The notes: generated by a model from the letters alone, not told the origin. A stretch of DNA of 64,000 nucleotides from Nocardioides piscis (GCF_011300215.1 NZ_CP049866.1:496001-560000), one strand, 5' to 3'. Positions 44,256-53,352 are shown, counted from the first letter of the stretch. Numbers and translations: made by a program.

Positions 44256-44852
44256 TCAGTGGTCAGGCGGCAGGTCGCCCGTGAGGTAGCGCTGGAGGGT
44301 GGGCGCGAACGTGGCGACCACCATCTCGCCGGGCATCGAGGCGAGCGGCTCGACCCGGAGGACGTAGCGCATCAGGATCAGGCCCATCACCTGGCTGGCG
44401 ACGAGGTTCATCCGGTGCGTTGGCCGGTCGAGGCCCAGCAGCTCACCGACGGGCTCCACCACCACCGGCAGGAAGCCCTGCGAGAGCAGCCGGTCGCCGC
44501 CCGGCTCGAGGACGCTCCGGGCCACCGTCAGGAGCGCGGGTTGCACCGCGGGGTCGTCCCAGACCGAGAGGAACGCGCCCAGGAAGCGCTCGGCCGCCGA
44601 CTCGACCGGTCCGTCGGCCACGGCGCCGATCACCCTCCGCGGGTCGACCGGCAGCTCCATCGCCGCCAGGAAGAGGTCGCTCTTGGTGCCGAAGTAGTGG
44701 TGGACCAGCGCTGGGTCGACGCCCGCCGTCGTGGCCACTCCGCGGATCGTCGTGGCGCGGAAGCCCTTGGCCGCGAAGGCCGAGCGAGCCGCGGAGAGCA
44801 CGGCGGCACGGGTGTCGGGGGCGCCCGGACGACGACCCCGCGAACCAGCCAT
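44256..44852 (-). CDS. TetR family transcriptional regulator
   Basis: A 198-residue TetR regulator. The N-terminal HTH (about 15-60) reads TRAAVLSAARSAFAAKGFRATTIRGVATTAGVDPALVHHYFGTKSDLF, closely matching the TetR consensus. The rest is the variable ligand-binding domain. It lies 42 bases upstream of the ABC exporter genes on the same strand and probably regulates them together with itself. Its start overlaps the sugar-isomerase-like gene stop by one base. Confidence 0.92.
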   Translation of the reverse strand: MAGSRGRRPGAPDTRAAVLSAARSAFAAKGFRATTIRGVATTAGVDPALVHHYFGTKSDLFLAAMELPVDPRRVIGAVADGPVESAAERFLGAFLSVWDDPAVQPALLTVARSVLEPGGDRLLSQGFLPVVVEPVGELLGLDRPTHRMNLVASQVMGLILMRYVLRVEPLASMPGEMVVATFAPTLQRYLTGDLPPDH

Positions 44853-45640
44853 CAGGCCGTGCGTACGGCGAAGTGCTCGCGCGCGAAGGCGAGCGACTCG
44901 GTCAGGTCGCCGACCCTCTCCTCGCGGGTGGAGCAGCGGCGGGTGTTGATCTCGAGGACGATGTGCCCCTCGAAGTCCTGCTCGGCGAGGTGGGCCAGGA
45001 AGGCGCCGGCCCCCATGCCGCCCCGACCGGGGACGAGGTGCTCGTCCTTGGCGGAGCCGCTGCCGTCGGTGAGGTGGACGTGGCGCAACCGGCTGCCGAG
45101 CCGGTCGGCCATCTCGATCACGTCCGATCGGGCGATGGCGGCGTGGGAGAGGTCGATGGTGGTGTTGGCGTAGGGGTGCTCGCTGGGGTCCCAGCTGGGG
45201 AGATACATCTCCATGCCGCGACGGGAGGACGCCCGCCAGGGATACATGTTCTCCACGGCGAAGGCGATGCCGGTCGACTCCTCGAGGGCAGCGATCCCGT
45301 CGACGAAGCCGGCGGCGTATTCCTTCTGCCACCGGAACGGCGGGTGGACCACGACGACGTCGGCGCCCACCGCGAGGGCCAGATCGGCGGACCGCTCGAG
45401 CTTGACCCACGGGTCCGACCCCCACACGCGCTGGGTCCACAGCAGGCAGGGCGCGTGGATCGCGCACACCGGCATGTCGTGGTGGTCGCTCAGCTGCTTG
45501 ATCGCCGACGTCTGCTGCGACAGCGAGTCGATCCCGACCATCACCTCCACGGCGTCATAGCCGACCGACGCCGCATAGCCGAAGGCGTGCGCGGTCGACT
45601 CCGGATAGGTCGAAGCGGTCGAGAGGGCGATCAGGGTCAC
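44852..45640 (-). CDS. Sugar phosphate isomerase/epimerase family (xylose-isomerase-like TIM barrel)
   Basis: A 262-residue AP-endonuclease-2-type TIM barrel. Metal-binding motifs appear as [33 protein letters not shown] and [11 protein letters not shown], with IVLEINTR near the end. The enzymatic reaction is unknown. The same gene sits beside ppx in M. tuberculosis (Rv0498, as I recall). GTG start at 45640 overlaps the ppx stop as GTGA, so it is coupled to it. Confidence 0.9.
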   Translation of the reverse strand: MTLIALSTASTYPESTAHAFGYAASVGYDAVEVMVGIDSLSQQTSAIKQLSDHHDMPVCAIHAPCLLWTQRVWGSDPWVKLERSADLALAVGADVVVVHPPFRWQKEYAAGFVDGIAALEESTGIAFAVENMYPWRASSRRGMEMYLPSWDPSEHPYANTTIDLSHAAIARSDVIEMADRLGSRLRHVHLTDGSGSAKDEHLVPGRGGMGAGAFLAHLAEQDFEGHIVLEINTRRCSTREERVGDLTESLAFAREHFAVRTA

Positions 45641-46587
45641 TGGCTCACCTCGTCGCCCAGCACGGAGAGCTGGTCGATGCGCTCGAGGATGACTCCCTCG
45701 CGCAGCGCCCAGGGGCAGATCTCCAGCGCCGGCAGGTCGAAGATGTCCATGCAGGCCTCCGCGACGAGCGCCCCCGGGACGATCTGGTGGGTGCGGCTGG
45801 GCGAGACGCCGGGCAGGGCGGCGAGCTCCTCGGGAGACAGCGAGGCCAGCTTGGGGATCCAGGTGCTCAACGCTGCGCGCTCGAGCGTGCGCGGGACGAG
45901 CGCGCCCTCGCCGCTGGGGGCGGCACCGCAGATGCGGGCCAGCGAACGGAACGTCTTGGAGGTGGCGGCCGCGCGGTCGGGCGAGCCCGGCCGGAGCAGG
46001 TTGCCCGCGTTGCGGGCGATGTCGGTGCGGATCTGTCGGCGCATCGCCCGGATCGCCTCGTCGTCGGCCCGACCGTTCGCGAACCAGGTGCGGGCGAGCC
46101 GCGCGGCGCCGAGGGGCAGCGACCAGGCGACGTCCGGCGCCTCGTCTCGTCCGCCGGCGATCTCGAGCGAACCGCCACCGATGTCGAAGACGACCAGCCG
46201 GCCGGCGGACCAGCCGAACCATCGGCGTACGGCGAGGAACGTCAGCCGCGCCTCGTCCTCACCCGAGAGCACCTCGAGGTCGACGCCCGAGACCCGGCTG
46301 ACGTGGGCGAGGACCTCGTGGGAGTTGACCGCGTCCCGCACGGCCGAGGTGGCGAAGCCGATCATCTCCTCGCAGCCCTTGTCCTCGGCCACCTGGACCG
46401 CGGAGGAGCAGAAGCCGGCCAGGGCGTCGATGCCAGCCTGTGTCACCGCGCCGCCGGGGTCGAGGTGCTCGGCGAGCCGGAGCGGCTGCTTGTGCGAGAA
46501 GGCGGGCAGGGGCGCGGCACCACCGTGGGCATCCACCACGAGCAGATGACCGGTGTTCGAGCCGATGTCCAGGACGCCCAGGCGCAT
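45637..46587 (-). CDS. Ppx/GppA phosphatase family protein
   Basis: An exopolyphosphatase/guanosine pentaphosphatase family member of 316 residues with the ASKHA fold. The first phosphate loop is [17 protein letters not shown] (residues 4-20) and the second is [15 protein letters not shown] (about 136-150). GEDEAR and the [14 protein letters not shown] helix are also conserved. M. tuberculosis Rv0496 is the likely counterpart. It may degrade polyphosphate or ppp-nucleotides; specificity cannot be read from sequence. It heads a unit with the TIM-barrel gene and is divergent from 46643. Confidence 0.93.
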   Translation of the reverse strand: MRLGVLDIGSNTGHLLVVDAHGGAAPLPAFSHKQPLRLAEHLDPGGAVTQAGIDALAGFCSSAVQVAEDKGCEEMIGFATSAVRDAVNSHEVLAHVSRVSGVDLEVLSGEDEARLTFLAVRRWFGWSAGRLVVFDIGGGSLEIAGGRDEAPDVAWSLPLGAARLARTWFANGRADDEAIRAMRRQIRTDIARNAGNLLRPGSPDRAAATSKTFRSLARICGAAPSGEGALVPRTLERAALSTWIPKLASLSPEELAALPGVSPSRTHQIVPGALVAEACMDIFDLPALEICPWALREGVILERIDQLSVLGDEVSQ

Positions 46588-46642
46588 GGACCCAAACTAC
46601 AAGCACGTGCCTGTCGCCGGCGCCCGGCCGTAGGATCAGCCA

Positions 46643-47431
46643 GTGCCCGAAGTCGACCTGGTGTTCCCCCGTGCGTTCGTGGAGTTCGCCGACCCGGCCG
46701 ACGCCGACCAGATCTTCCGCTGCGACCTGACGTGGCTGACGTCGAGCTACACCTGCATCTTCGGCCAGGGCTGCCAGGGCATCTATGCCGACGCCCCCGA
46801 CACCGGCTGCTGCACCCTCGGTGCCCACTTCGCGGACAAGGACGACGAGTCCCGGGTTGCGACGTTCGTCGCCCAGCTCACGCCCGACACCTGGCAGTTC
46901 CACCCACGCAGGGCGAAGGTGAAGAAGGCCGACTGGATCGAGACCGACGACGACGGGGATCGCAAGACCCGCACCCTGGAGCACGACGGGCAGTCGGCGT
47001 GCGTGTTCCACAACCGGGCCGACTTCGCTCCCCCGGACGGTCGGGGCGAGCAGATCGGGGCCGGCTGCGCCCTGCACCTCCTCGCCCTGCAGCAGGGCCG
47101 CAACCCGCTGGAGACCAAGCCCGACGTCTGCTGGCAGCTCCCGATCCGGCGCACTTTCCGCACCGTCGAGCGCACGGACGCGACTTCCTACACCGAGGTC
47201 GGGATCGGCGAGTACGACAGGCGTGGCTGGGGCTCGGGCGGCCACGACCTCGACTGGTACTGCTCGGGCAACACCGAGGCGCACGTCGCCCTCGAGCCGG
47301 TGTTCGTGACGCATTCAGCGGAGCTGACCGAGCTGATGGGACCGGCCGGCTATGCCGAGCTCGTCCGCCACTGCGAGGCACACGTGCGGTCGCGCTCGGC
47401 CCTGGCGCTCCATCCCGCCGACCCACGCTGA
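46643..47431 (+). CDS. Conserved Cys-rich protein of unknown function (Rv0495c-like)
   Basis: I know no activity for this 262-residue protein. The N-terminal third has a cysteine cluster (C27, C38, C44, C56, C57) with the layout CxxxxxxxxxxC, CxxxxxC and CC, similar to Zn/Fe-binding YkgJ-like proteins. A further CVFHN and CWQLPIRR carry more cysteines. A second conserved patch is [16 protein letters not shown]. It starts at GTG 46643 and is divergent from ppx, the same arrangement as Rv0495c-Rv0496 as I recall, so the gene is probably old and conserved. Confidence 0.85.
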   Translation: MPEVDLVFPRAFVEFADPADADQIFRCDLTWLTSSYTCIFGQGCQGIYADAPDTGCCTLGAHFADKDDESRVATFVAQLTPDTWQFHPRRAKVKKADWIETDDDGDRKTRTLEHDGQSACVFHNRADFAPPDGRGEQIGAGCALHLLALQQGRNPLETKPDVCWQLPIRRTFRTVERTDATSYTEVGIGEYDRRGWGSGGHDLDWYCSGNTEAHVALEPVFVTHSAELTELMGPAGYAELVRHCEAHVRSRSALALHPADPR

Positions 47432-47437
47432 CAATTC

Positions 47438-47457
47438 TTTTCTCGACGTCAAGAGAA
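47438..47457. promoter_or_regulatory. Near-palindromic operator candidate upstream of the VOC gene
   Basis: TTTTCTCGACGTCAAGAGAA is symmetric about GACGTC, with 5 of 7 flanking positions matching on each side. It begins 7 bases after the Cys-rich gene stop and 49 bases before the VOC gene start, where an operator would sit. The regulator is unknown. Confidence 0.45.
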
Positions 47458-47505
47458 CTCGACCCCCTGTGCGGGGTGCTCGGACAGCGGGTTCAGAATG
47501 CCTGC

Positions 47506-48143
47506 ATGCGCCTGGACCACCTCTCGTTCGCCGCCGGACCCGACGGTCTCGCCAGCACCGCCGAGCGCCTCGGCAGCCTGCTCGGCAAGCAGTTCAGCGA
47601 CGGAGGTGTGCATCCCCGCTTCGGCACCCGCAACATGATCCTGCCGCTCGACGGTGGCAACTACCTCGAGATCGTCGAGTGCCTCGACCACCCCGCCAGC
47701 GACAAGGCGCCGTTCGGCCAGGCCGTGCGCGCGCGCTCGGCTGCCGGTGGCGGCTGGCTCGGCTGGGTCGTGGCCGTCGACGACCTCGCCGAGCTCGAGG
47801 TGCGTCTGGGCCGTGAGTCGGTCAAGGGCAACCGACACCTGCCCAACGGCGAGGAGCTGCTCTGGCGCCAGATCGGTGTCAACAGCCTGATGGACGACCC
47901 GCAGCTGCCGTTCTTCATCAAGTGGGAGTCACCCGCCGAGATGCACCCGAGCAACGGCGCCGACAGCGACTTCTCCCTCGCCACCCTCGAGATCGCCGGC
48001 GACCCACAGCGGGTGAGCGAGTGGCTCGGCGAGACCGTCGAGGCGCCGCTCGAGGACGTCAAGGTCGAGTGGGTCGCCCCCAACGGCACCCCGGGATCCT
48101 GGCCGCGCAGTTCCAGACGCCGTCGGGTCTCGTCCGGCTCTGA
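47506..48143 (+). pseudogene. VOC (glyoxalase-like) family protein, one frameshift (probably a sequence error)
   Basis: A vicinal oxygen chelate family protein starting MRLDHLSFAAGPDGL with a metal-ligand His, then NMILPLDGGNYLEIVECLDHP, GWLGWVVAVDDLAELE, FFIKWESPAEMHPSN and VKVEWVAPNGTPG. Here the frame shifts (48093-48095, three G where four are needed) and should continue ILAAQFQTPSGLVRL to a stop at 48143. Restored length is 212 residues. Without that correction the frame runs on into the next gene and gives a false fusion protein. Substrate unknown. Confidence 0.82.
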
Positions 48144-48150
48144 TCCCCGG

Positions 48151-48864
48151 GTGACCCCGCGCACCGACCCGCCCCGGCGCGCGGGCGCGACGCCGTCACC
48201 CAACATCTGGCACAACCCGGCGACCTACGAGATCGAGAACCGCGCCGCCGACCCGCACGGGCGGATCGAGGGGGCCATGGCATCGGTCGCCGCCTGGGAC
48301 GGTGCGCGCTTCCTCGACATCGGCTGCGGCAACGGGTTCCACCTCCCGCGCTGGGCGGCCACGGCTGCGACAGTCGTCGGCGTCGAGCCCCACCCCGACC
48401 TCGCGGCGCTGGCTCGTCGCCGTACGCGCAGGTCGCACAACGTCACCGTCGAAGTCGCTACGGCGCAGTCCCTCCCCGTCGCGGACGCGTCGATCGACGT
48501 CGCGCACGCCCGCTGGGCCTACTTCTTCGGACCGGGCTGCGAGCCCGGGCTCGCCGAGCTGGATCGCGTGATGGCGCGCGGCGGGACGGCCTTCGTGATC
48601 GACAACGACGGGTCGCGCTCGACCTTCGGCGCGTGGTTCCGGCGCGGCTACCCCACCATCGACCCGGACGCGATCGAGCGGTTCTGGTCGCTGCGGGGCT
48701 GGAGCAGGATCGGGGTCGACATGGGCTGGTCGTTCGAGACGCGGGCCGACCTCGAGGCGGTGGTGCGGATCGAGTTCGCGCCCGCCGTCGCCGATGAGAT
48801 CCTCGCCTCGCACACCGGGACCGACGTCGACTATGCCGTCAACGTGTGGTGGCGCGCCTTCTGA
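48151..48864 (+). CDS. Class I SAM-dependent methyltransferase
   Basis: A 237-residue methyltransferase of unknown substrate. The SAM motif is FLDIGCGNGFHLPRWA (about residues 52-67), followed by VVGVEPHPDLAAL, ATAQSLPVADASIDVAHARWAYF and LDRVMARGGTAFVIDND. The GTG at 48151 follows the restored VOC stop by 7 bases, with a weak GG-rich leader; upstream starts belong to the VOC gene. The Trp-rich ending VDYAVNVWWRAF is unremarkable. It is probably co-transcribed with VOC and convergent with the next gene (3 bases between stops). Confidence 0.87.
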   Translation: MTPRTDPPRRAGATPSPNIWHNPATYEIENRAADPHGRIEGAMASVAAWDGARFLDIGCGNGFHLPRWAATAATVVGVEPHPDLAALARRRTRRSHNVTVEVATAQSLPVADASIDVAHARWAYFFGPGCEPGLAELDRVMARGGTAFVIDNDGSRSTFGAWFRRGYPTIDPDAIERFWSLRGWSRIGVDMGWSFETRADLEAVVRIEFAPAVADEILASHTGTDVDYAVNVWWRAF

Positions 48865-48867
48865 CGA

Positions 48868-50052
48868 TCACCCCAGGCCGAGCGGCCAGTCGGGTCCCAA
48901 CATCGTCTCCTCACCGGCCCTTTCGCAGTCGCCGGTCGACATCGTGCAGCGGACCAACTGGACAGCCGAGTCTGTGCCGTCCCGGTCATCTCCGCTCGCC
49001 GGCGGGTCCGTCACGGGGATCAGGAAGGTGTCCGTGGACTCCCAGCTCGAGAAGGCGAACACGGGGTAGCCCCAACGCTCCTCCGTGGCACGCGGCACGG
49101 CGACCTCGCTGAACCTGCCCTCCTCCAGGGCCCACACCTCGGGCAGGTCGTCGGTGAGCACCCAACGACCATCGGGCGACACATCGGACGGCCGCCCTGG
49201 CGCGCGTTCCCTGCACCCGGGCGACCGCTCCACCCAGTGCAAGTCGACCAGCTCCCAGGACACCACGCACTCGTCCACTGACTCTGGGTAGGACAGGGCC
49301 ACGTCCGCGGGCCAACGCGGGGAGACGTACGCGCCGGCGGGCAGGGCGACGTCCACGGCCCTCCCATCAGGGGACAGCAGCCTGGTCGTCGTCCGCGTCG
49401 GACCGGTCAGTTGGTAGACCAGGCCCTCCTCGCTGAACCCGATCAGGCGAATCTCCTCGCCCGGCTGCCTCGGTATCGAGGTCCTGTCACGCGTCCCCAG
49501 GTCGAGGACGCGATCTCCGTAAGCCACCTGGGTGCCATCAGCCGACGCCACCACGGTGGCATCGTTGGAGTGCTCGGGGTACTGCCAGGGAGGCAGCTCA
49601 CGCAGCGATCCGTCGGGCGACAGCACTGCGGGTGCCAGTTCCTGGGCGATGCCCACCAGCACCAACCACCCTCCGGACACTCGATACGGAGCGATGGACC
49701 CGCTGCGGATCACCCTGTCAGGCACGGGGACGACCTCGTCACCGTCGTGCAACCCGCCCTCCCCGAAGAAGGGGACGTCGGCGGGAGGCCCCTCGGGCAG
49801 GGAACGGGCCCACGCCCATGCCGTCTGCTGGTTGCCTGCCACCTCGGCACTCCGCGTCCCCGTCGCTTCAGATAGCTTCACCGCGGCACTGGTCGCGCCG
49901 ACGATGACTGCGCCTGCGAGCCCAGCGATGGCGTACCTCCGAGCCCGTCGACGCCGCCCACGACGCACGACGAGCTCGGCGAGCCCTGGTGGAGCAGTGT
50001 CTTGGTCGACGGCGGCGTGGATGCGATCGCGGATCTCGGGGTCGATGGTCAT
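48868..50052 (-). CDS. Unknown membrane-anchored protein paired with the SigE-family sigma factor
   Basis: A 394-residue protein with a short cytoplasmic N-terminus (about 1-38, Arg-rich RRGRRRRARR), one membrane helix (about 41-59, AIAGLAGAVIVGATSAAVKL) and an extracytoplasmic region. That region is rich in WxxD/SPDGR-type repeats suggestive of a beta-propeller (VLSPDGSLRELPPW, VVASADGTQVAYGD, LLSPDGRAVDVALP, VSPDGRWVLTDD). It is coupled to the sigma factor gene by ATGA overlap, so it may act as its anti-sigma or sensor partner, but no anti-sigma zinc motif is seen. Confidence 0.8.
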   Translation of the reverse strand: MTIDPEIRDRIHAAVDQDTAPPGLAELVVRRGRRRRARRYAIAGLAGAVIVGATSAAVKLSEATGTRSAEVAGNQQTAWAWARSLPEGPPADVPFFGEGGLHDGDEVVPVPDRVIRSGSIAPYRVSGGWLVLVGIAQELAPAVLSPDGSLRELPPWQYPEHSNDATVVASADGTQVAYGDRVLDLGTRDRTSIPRQPGEEIRLIGFSEEGLVYQLTGPTRTTTRLLSPDGRAVDVALPAGAYVSPRWPADVALSYPESVDECVVSWELVDLHWVERSPGCRERAPGRPSDVSPDGRWVLTDDLPEVWALEEGRFSEVAVPRATEERWGYPVFAFSSWESTDTFLIPVTDPPASGDDRDGTDSAVQLVRCTMSTGDCERAGEETMLGPDWPLGLG

Positions 50053-50561
50053 CGGGTCGTTCCCGTCGGGTCGAGAGGCGTGTCCGCGCAGAGCTCGCGC
50101 ATGAGCGCGACCCCGCGGGAGGCATGGGCCTTGACAGTGCCCGGGCTGCAGCCGAGCGTCTCGGCGATCTGCGCCTCGGTGAGGTCTTCGTAGTAGCGCA
50201 GCACCAGCACCGCGCGCTGGCGTGGCGACAGGGCGGCGAGCAGGCGCCACACGGCATCGCGGTCCTCGGGCCCCGCGGGGATGTCGACCGACTCGGGGAG
50301 CTCGTCGGTGAGGACCTCACCGCGGCGCTGCTTGCGGCGCGTCCGATCGATGGCCGCCCGCGTCATGATCGAGCGGACGTAGGACTCCTGGGCCTCCTGC
50401 CGCTTGATCCGCGGCCAGGCGACATAGGCCCGCTCCAGCGCCGTCTGCACCAGGTCCTCGGCGGCGTGCCGGTCGCCGGCCGACAGCAGCCGGGCCGTCC
50501 TCAGCAGGGCAGCAGAGCGTGCGTCGACGAAGGCGACGAAGTCCTCATCGCGTCGGGCCAC
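50049..50561 (-). CDS. SigE-family RNA polymerase sigma factor
   Basis: A 170-residue ECF-type sigma factor. Region 2 runs from about residue 12 to 80 (RTARLLSAGDRHAAEDLVQTALERAYVAW, ESYVRSIMTRAAIDRTRRK). Region 4 runs from about 105 to 158 (LSPRQRAVLVLRYYEDLTEAQIAETLGCSPGTVKAHASRGVALMRE). This matches the actinobacterial SigE-family (SigE-like, TIGR02983 type). The downstream overlapping gene is a single-helix membrane protein, a common arrangement for these factors. Signal and targets unknown. Confidence 0.93.
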   Translation of the reverse strand: MARRDEDFVAFVDARSAALLRTARLLSAGDRHAAEDLVQTALERAYVAWPRIKRQEAQESYVRSIMTRAAIDRTRRKQRRGEVLTDELPESVDIPAGPEDRDAVWRLLAALSPRQRAVLVLRYYEDLTEAQIAETLGCSPGTVKAHASRGVALMRELCADTPLDPTGTTR

Positions 50562-50630
50562 GGCATCTCCTGTGTCAGGCGGGTCTTGCGAGAGAAGACG
50601 CTGGGCGGTCCCGGCCGGTTGACGTGGGGG

Positions 50631-51674
50631 TCAGCTGGATTCGCGGATGGCGAGCGTCGGGGTCAGGAGCACGCCCGGGGCCGGCGCATGCACGTGGCCG
50701 AGCAGGCCTTCCAGGGCCAGGACGATCTCGCTCGCGACGTCCTCCAGCGGCTGTCGCACCGACGTCAGCCCGACCGGGAAGACCTGGGCGACCTGGGAGT
50801 CGTCGAAGCCGATCACGGCGACGTCGCGACCGGGGGCGAGCTGGCGGATCCAGAGCGTGTGGAGCACGCCCATCGCCAGGGTGTCCGACGCACAGACGAA
50901 GGCTGTCGGCGCTGACTCGTCGAGGAGCACGGCGGCCGCCTCGGCCCCGCTCTGGACGGTGTCCTCCACCCGGGATGCGAGCCCGGTCGTGGGCAGGCCG
51001 GCGGCGTGCATGGCGCCCAGCCAGCCCGAGCGGCGGTCCTCGCCGATCGCTGAGTCCTTGCGCCAGCCGATCCAGGCGATCCGGGTGTGGCCCCTGTCGA
51101 GGAGGTGCTCGGTGGCGAGGCGGGTGCCGGCTGCGCCGTCGACGTCGACCCAGGGGTGGGTCGCCTCGGGCTGGTCCCAGGGACGACCGAAGGCCACGAA
51201 CGGCGCACGGTGGGCACTGAGCCAGGTCGCCTGCGGGTTGCCGAGATAGGTGTCGGTGACGACGAAGGCATCGACAGCGGTGGCGCGCAGCAGGCGCTCG
51301 TAGCCGGTCACCGGGTCGTCGTCGTCGCCGGCGAAGAGAAGCACGTGATAGCCGGCGGCTGCGGAGTTGTCGACGAGCGTGTGCACGAACCGGTCCATCA
51401 TCGCGTTCGCGGTGCCCTCCTGCACGGGCGAGACCCGCAGCCCGATCAGCTGGCTCGTCCGGGTGCGCAGGTTGCGGGCGGCGCGGTTGGGGGAATAGCC
51501 CATCTCCGCGATGGCCGCGCGGACCCGCTCGAGGGTGCCCGGCCGGAGGAGGTCGGGGTTGTTGACGGCGTTGGAGACGGTCTGGCGCGAGACCCCGGCC
51601 CGCTCGGCGACGTCGGCGAGCGTCGGTGGCGACACCGGGATGTGTCCGGTGAGCCAGGGCTCCGTGCGCGACAT
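50631..51674 (-). CDS. LacI family transcriptional regulator
   Basis: A 347-residue LacI-family repressor. The HTH and hinge occupy about residues 16-65 (PTLADVAERAGVSRQTVSNAVNNPDLLRPGTLERVRAAIAEMGYSPNRAARNLRT). The periplasmic-binding-type effector domain follows (RFVHTLVDNSAAAGYHVLLF, DGAAGTRLATEHLLDRGHTRIAWIG, VIGFDDSQVAQVFPVGLTSVRQPLEDV). The start follows AAGGAGA. No sugar gene is near, so its target is unknown. A duplicated 41-bp sequence lies 105-186 bases upstream. Confidence 0.93.
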   Translation of the reverse strand: MSRTEPWLTGHIPVSPPTLADVAERAGVSRQTVSNAVNNPDLLRPGTLERVRAAIAEMGYSPNRAARNLRTRTSQLIGLRVSPVQEGTANAMMDRFVHTLVDNSAAAGYHVLLFAGDDDDPVTGYERLLRATAVDAFVVTDTYLGNPQATWLSAHRAPFVAFGRPWDQPEATHPWVDVDGAAGTRLATEHLLDRGHTRIAWIGWRKDSAIGEDRRSGWLGAMHAAGLPTTGLASRVEDTVQSGAEAAAVLLDESAPTAFVCASDTLAMGVLHTLWIRQLAPGRDVAVIGFDDSQVAQVFPVGLTSVRQPLEDVASEIVLALEGLLGHVHAPAPGVLLTPTLAIRESS

Positions 51675-51778
51675 CAGGTCTCCTTGATCGTTCCAATCCC
51701 ACGAAGCATATCCGCGGCGCCGGGCGTGGACGGCCGCGCTCCCGACTGGTGGTGTGACACCTCGGACGACCATCCCCC

Positions 51779-51860
51779 TCGCAAGCGGCGGCGCGCGACA
51801 CGTCGTACGGCGACCCCTTTCGCAAATGGCGGCGCACGACACGTCGTACGGCGATCCCGC
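51779..51860. repeat. Duplicated 41-bp sequence between lacI-type gene and radA
   Basis: Two direct copies (51779-51819 and 51820-51860) differ at a handful of positions. They share GGCGGCGC, then a purine, then CGACACGTCGTACGGCGA. Each contains CGACACGTCG, whose arms CGAC/GTCG are inverted. They fill the middle of the 286-base region between the divergent LacI-type gene and radA. They could be operators for either gene or a simple duplication. Nothing else is recognised in this region; radA is preceded by a weak GGTTCC. Confidence 0.7.
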
Positions 51861-51960
51861 CGTCGGCCGCCGCCAGTTGCTCGCCCAGCCCCGGGCTCGC
51901 CCAGCCTTGGGCTCGCCCCGCGCGTCAGTCGCTGTCGGAGGGCTCGCCTAGGTTCCTCCC

Positions 51961-53352
51961 ATGAGCAAAACCGCCAGGTCCCGTCCGGCCCACCGATGCT
52001 CGGAGTGCGGGTGGGAGACGTCGAAGTGGGTCGGGCGCTGCGGCGAGTGCCAGGCCTGGGGCTCGGTCGTCGAGGCCGCCGCGCCGACACTGCGGGCCAC
52101 CGCATCGCCCGTGACCAGCCCCGCCGTGCCGATCGGCCAGGTCTCGGTGGAGGACTCGAAGTTCCGCAGCAGCGGCGTGCCCGAGCTCGATCGGGTCCTC
52201 GGCGGGGGGCTCGTGCCCGGTGCGGCGATCCTGCTCGCCGGCGAGCCGGGGGTCGGCAAGAGCACGCTGCTCCTCGAGGTGGCAGCACAGACCGCCCGGG
52301 TCCGCACCCGCACGCTCTATGTCACTGGTGAGGAGTCGGCCTCCCAGGTCCGTCTGCGCGCCGACCGCACCGGCGGGGTCCACGACGAGCTGTTCCTCGC
52401 CGCGGAGACCGACCTCGGCGCCGTGCTGAGCCACATCGAGCAGGTGCGGCCGACACTCCTGGTGATCGACTCGGTGCAGACCATCGGTGCGAGCGGCGTC
52501 GAGGGGGTGCCCGGCGGCGTCACCCAGGTCAAGGAGGTGGCGGCCGCGCTGATCCGGGTCGCCAAGACGCGCAACATCACCACGGTCCTCGTCGGCCACG
52601 TCACCAAGGACGGCTCGATCGCCGGGCCGCGCGTCCTCGAGCACCTCGTCGACGTCGTCCTCCACTTCGAGGGCGACCGCAACTCGCGGTTCCGGATGGT
52701 GCGGGCGATGAAGAACCGGTTCGGCCCGATCGACGAGGTCGGGTGCTTCGACCTGTCCTCGGAGGGCATCCGCGCCGTCACCGACCCGACCGGCCTCTTC
52801 GTCGAGCACCACTCCTCCCAGGTCCCCGGCACCTGCGTGGCAGTCACGATGGAGGGGCGGCGGCCGATGCTCGCGGAGGTGCAGGCGCTGGTGACGCCCT
52901 CGCCGCTGGAGCGTCCGCGCCGTACGACGTCCGGCATCGACGGCTCCCGGGTGGCGATGATCCTCGCCGTCCTCCAGCAGCACGCCGGCATCAGGCTCCA
53001 CCAGCACGACGTCTTCGCCTCCACCGTCGGTGGCGCGCGGATCACCGAGCCTGCCGCCGACCTGGCGATCGCGATCGCCATCGCCAGCTCCACCAGCGGC
53101 ATCGCACCGCCCAAGGGCGTCGTCGCGATGGGAGAGATCGGACTCGCCGGTGAGCTGCGCCGCGTCCGCGACCTGCCGCAGCGGCTGGCCGAGGCTGCCC
53201 GGCTGGGGTTCCGGGTCGCGGTCGTTCCCAGTGAGCCGAGCCCGGCAGGCGGGGAAGCTGCGCCGAGGCGGGGCGCCGTGGACGGCATGCAGGTGCTCGA
53301 CGTGACGTCGGTCAGGTCCGCCCTGCGCACCGTCGGCGTCAGCACGCCCTAG
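51961..53352 (+). CDS. radA: DNA repair protein RadA
   Basis: RadA is a hexameric helicase that supports branch migration in recombination and repair. The 463-residue protein has an N-terminal zinc finger (C13, C16, C27, C30), Walker A AGEPGVGKSTLLLEV (about 93-107), Walker B TLLVIDSVQTIG and the RadA motif MKNRFGPIDEVG. A Lon-protease-like domain (from about 330, ITEPAADLAIAIAIASS) closes it. It is followed by disA after 42 bases, the order seen widely in Gram-positive bacteria. ATG at 51961. Confidence 0.96.
   Translation: MSKTARSRPAHRCSECGWETSKWVGRCGECQAWGSVVEAAAPTLRATASPVTSPAVPIGQVSVEDSKFRSSGVPELDRVLGGGLVPGAAILLAGEPGVGKSTLLLEVAAQTARVRTRTLYVTGEESASQVRLRADRTGGVHDELFLAAETDLGAVLSHIEQVRPTLLVIDSVQTIGASGVEGVPGGVTQVKEVAAALIRVAKTRNITTVLVGHVTKDGSIAGPRVLEHLVDVVLHFEGDRNSRFRMVRAMKNRFGPIDEVGCFDLSSEGIRAVTDPTGLFVEHHSSQVPGTCVAVTMEGRRPMLAEVQALVTPSPLERPRRTTSGIDGSRVAMILAVLQQHAGIRLHQHDVFASTVGGARITEPAADLAIAIAIASSTSGIAPPKGVVAMGEIGLAGELRRVRDLPQRLAEAARLGFRVAVVPSEPSPAGGEAAPRRGAVDGMQVLDVTSVRSALRTVGVSTP

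Noticed and set aside
45787..48864. A 1025-residue open frame that seems to fuse a VOC protein with a methyltransferase
   Set aside because: The first 570 residues are antisense or off-frame to ppx and the Cys-rich gene, and the VOC part runs on only because one G is missing at 48093-48095. With it restored, VOC stops at 48143 and the methyltransferase starts at GTG 48151.
51779..51860. Attachment site duplication of a mobile element
   Set aside because: The copies are directly adjacent with nothing between them; no tRNA or integrase is near.
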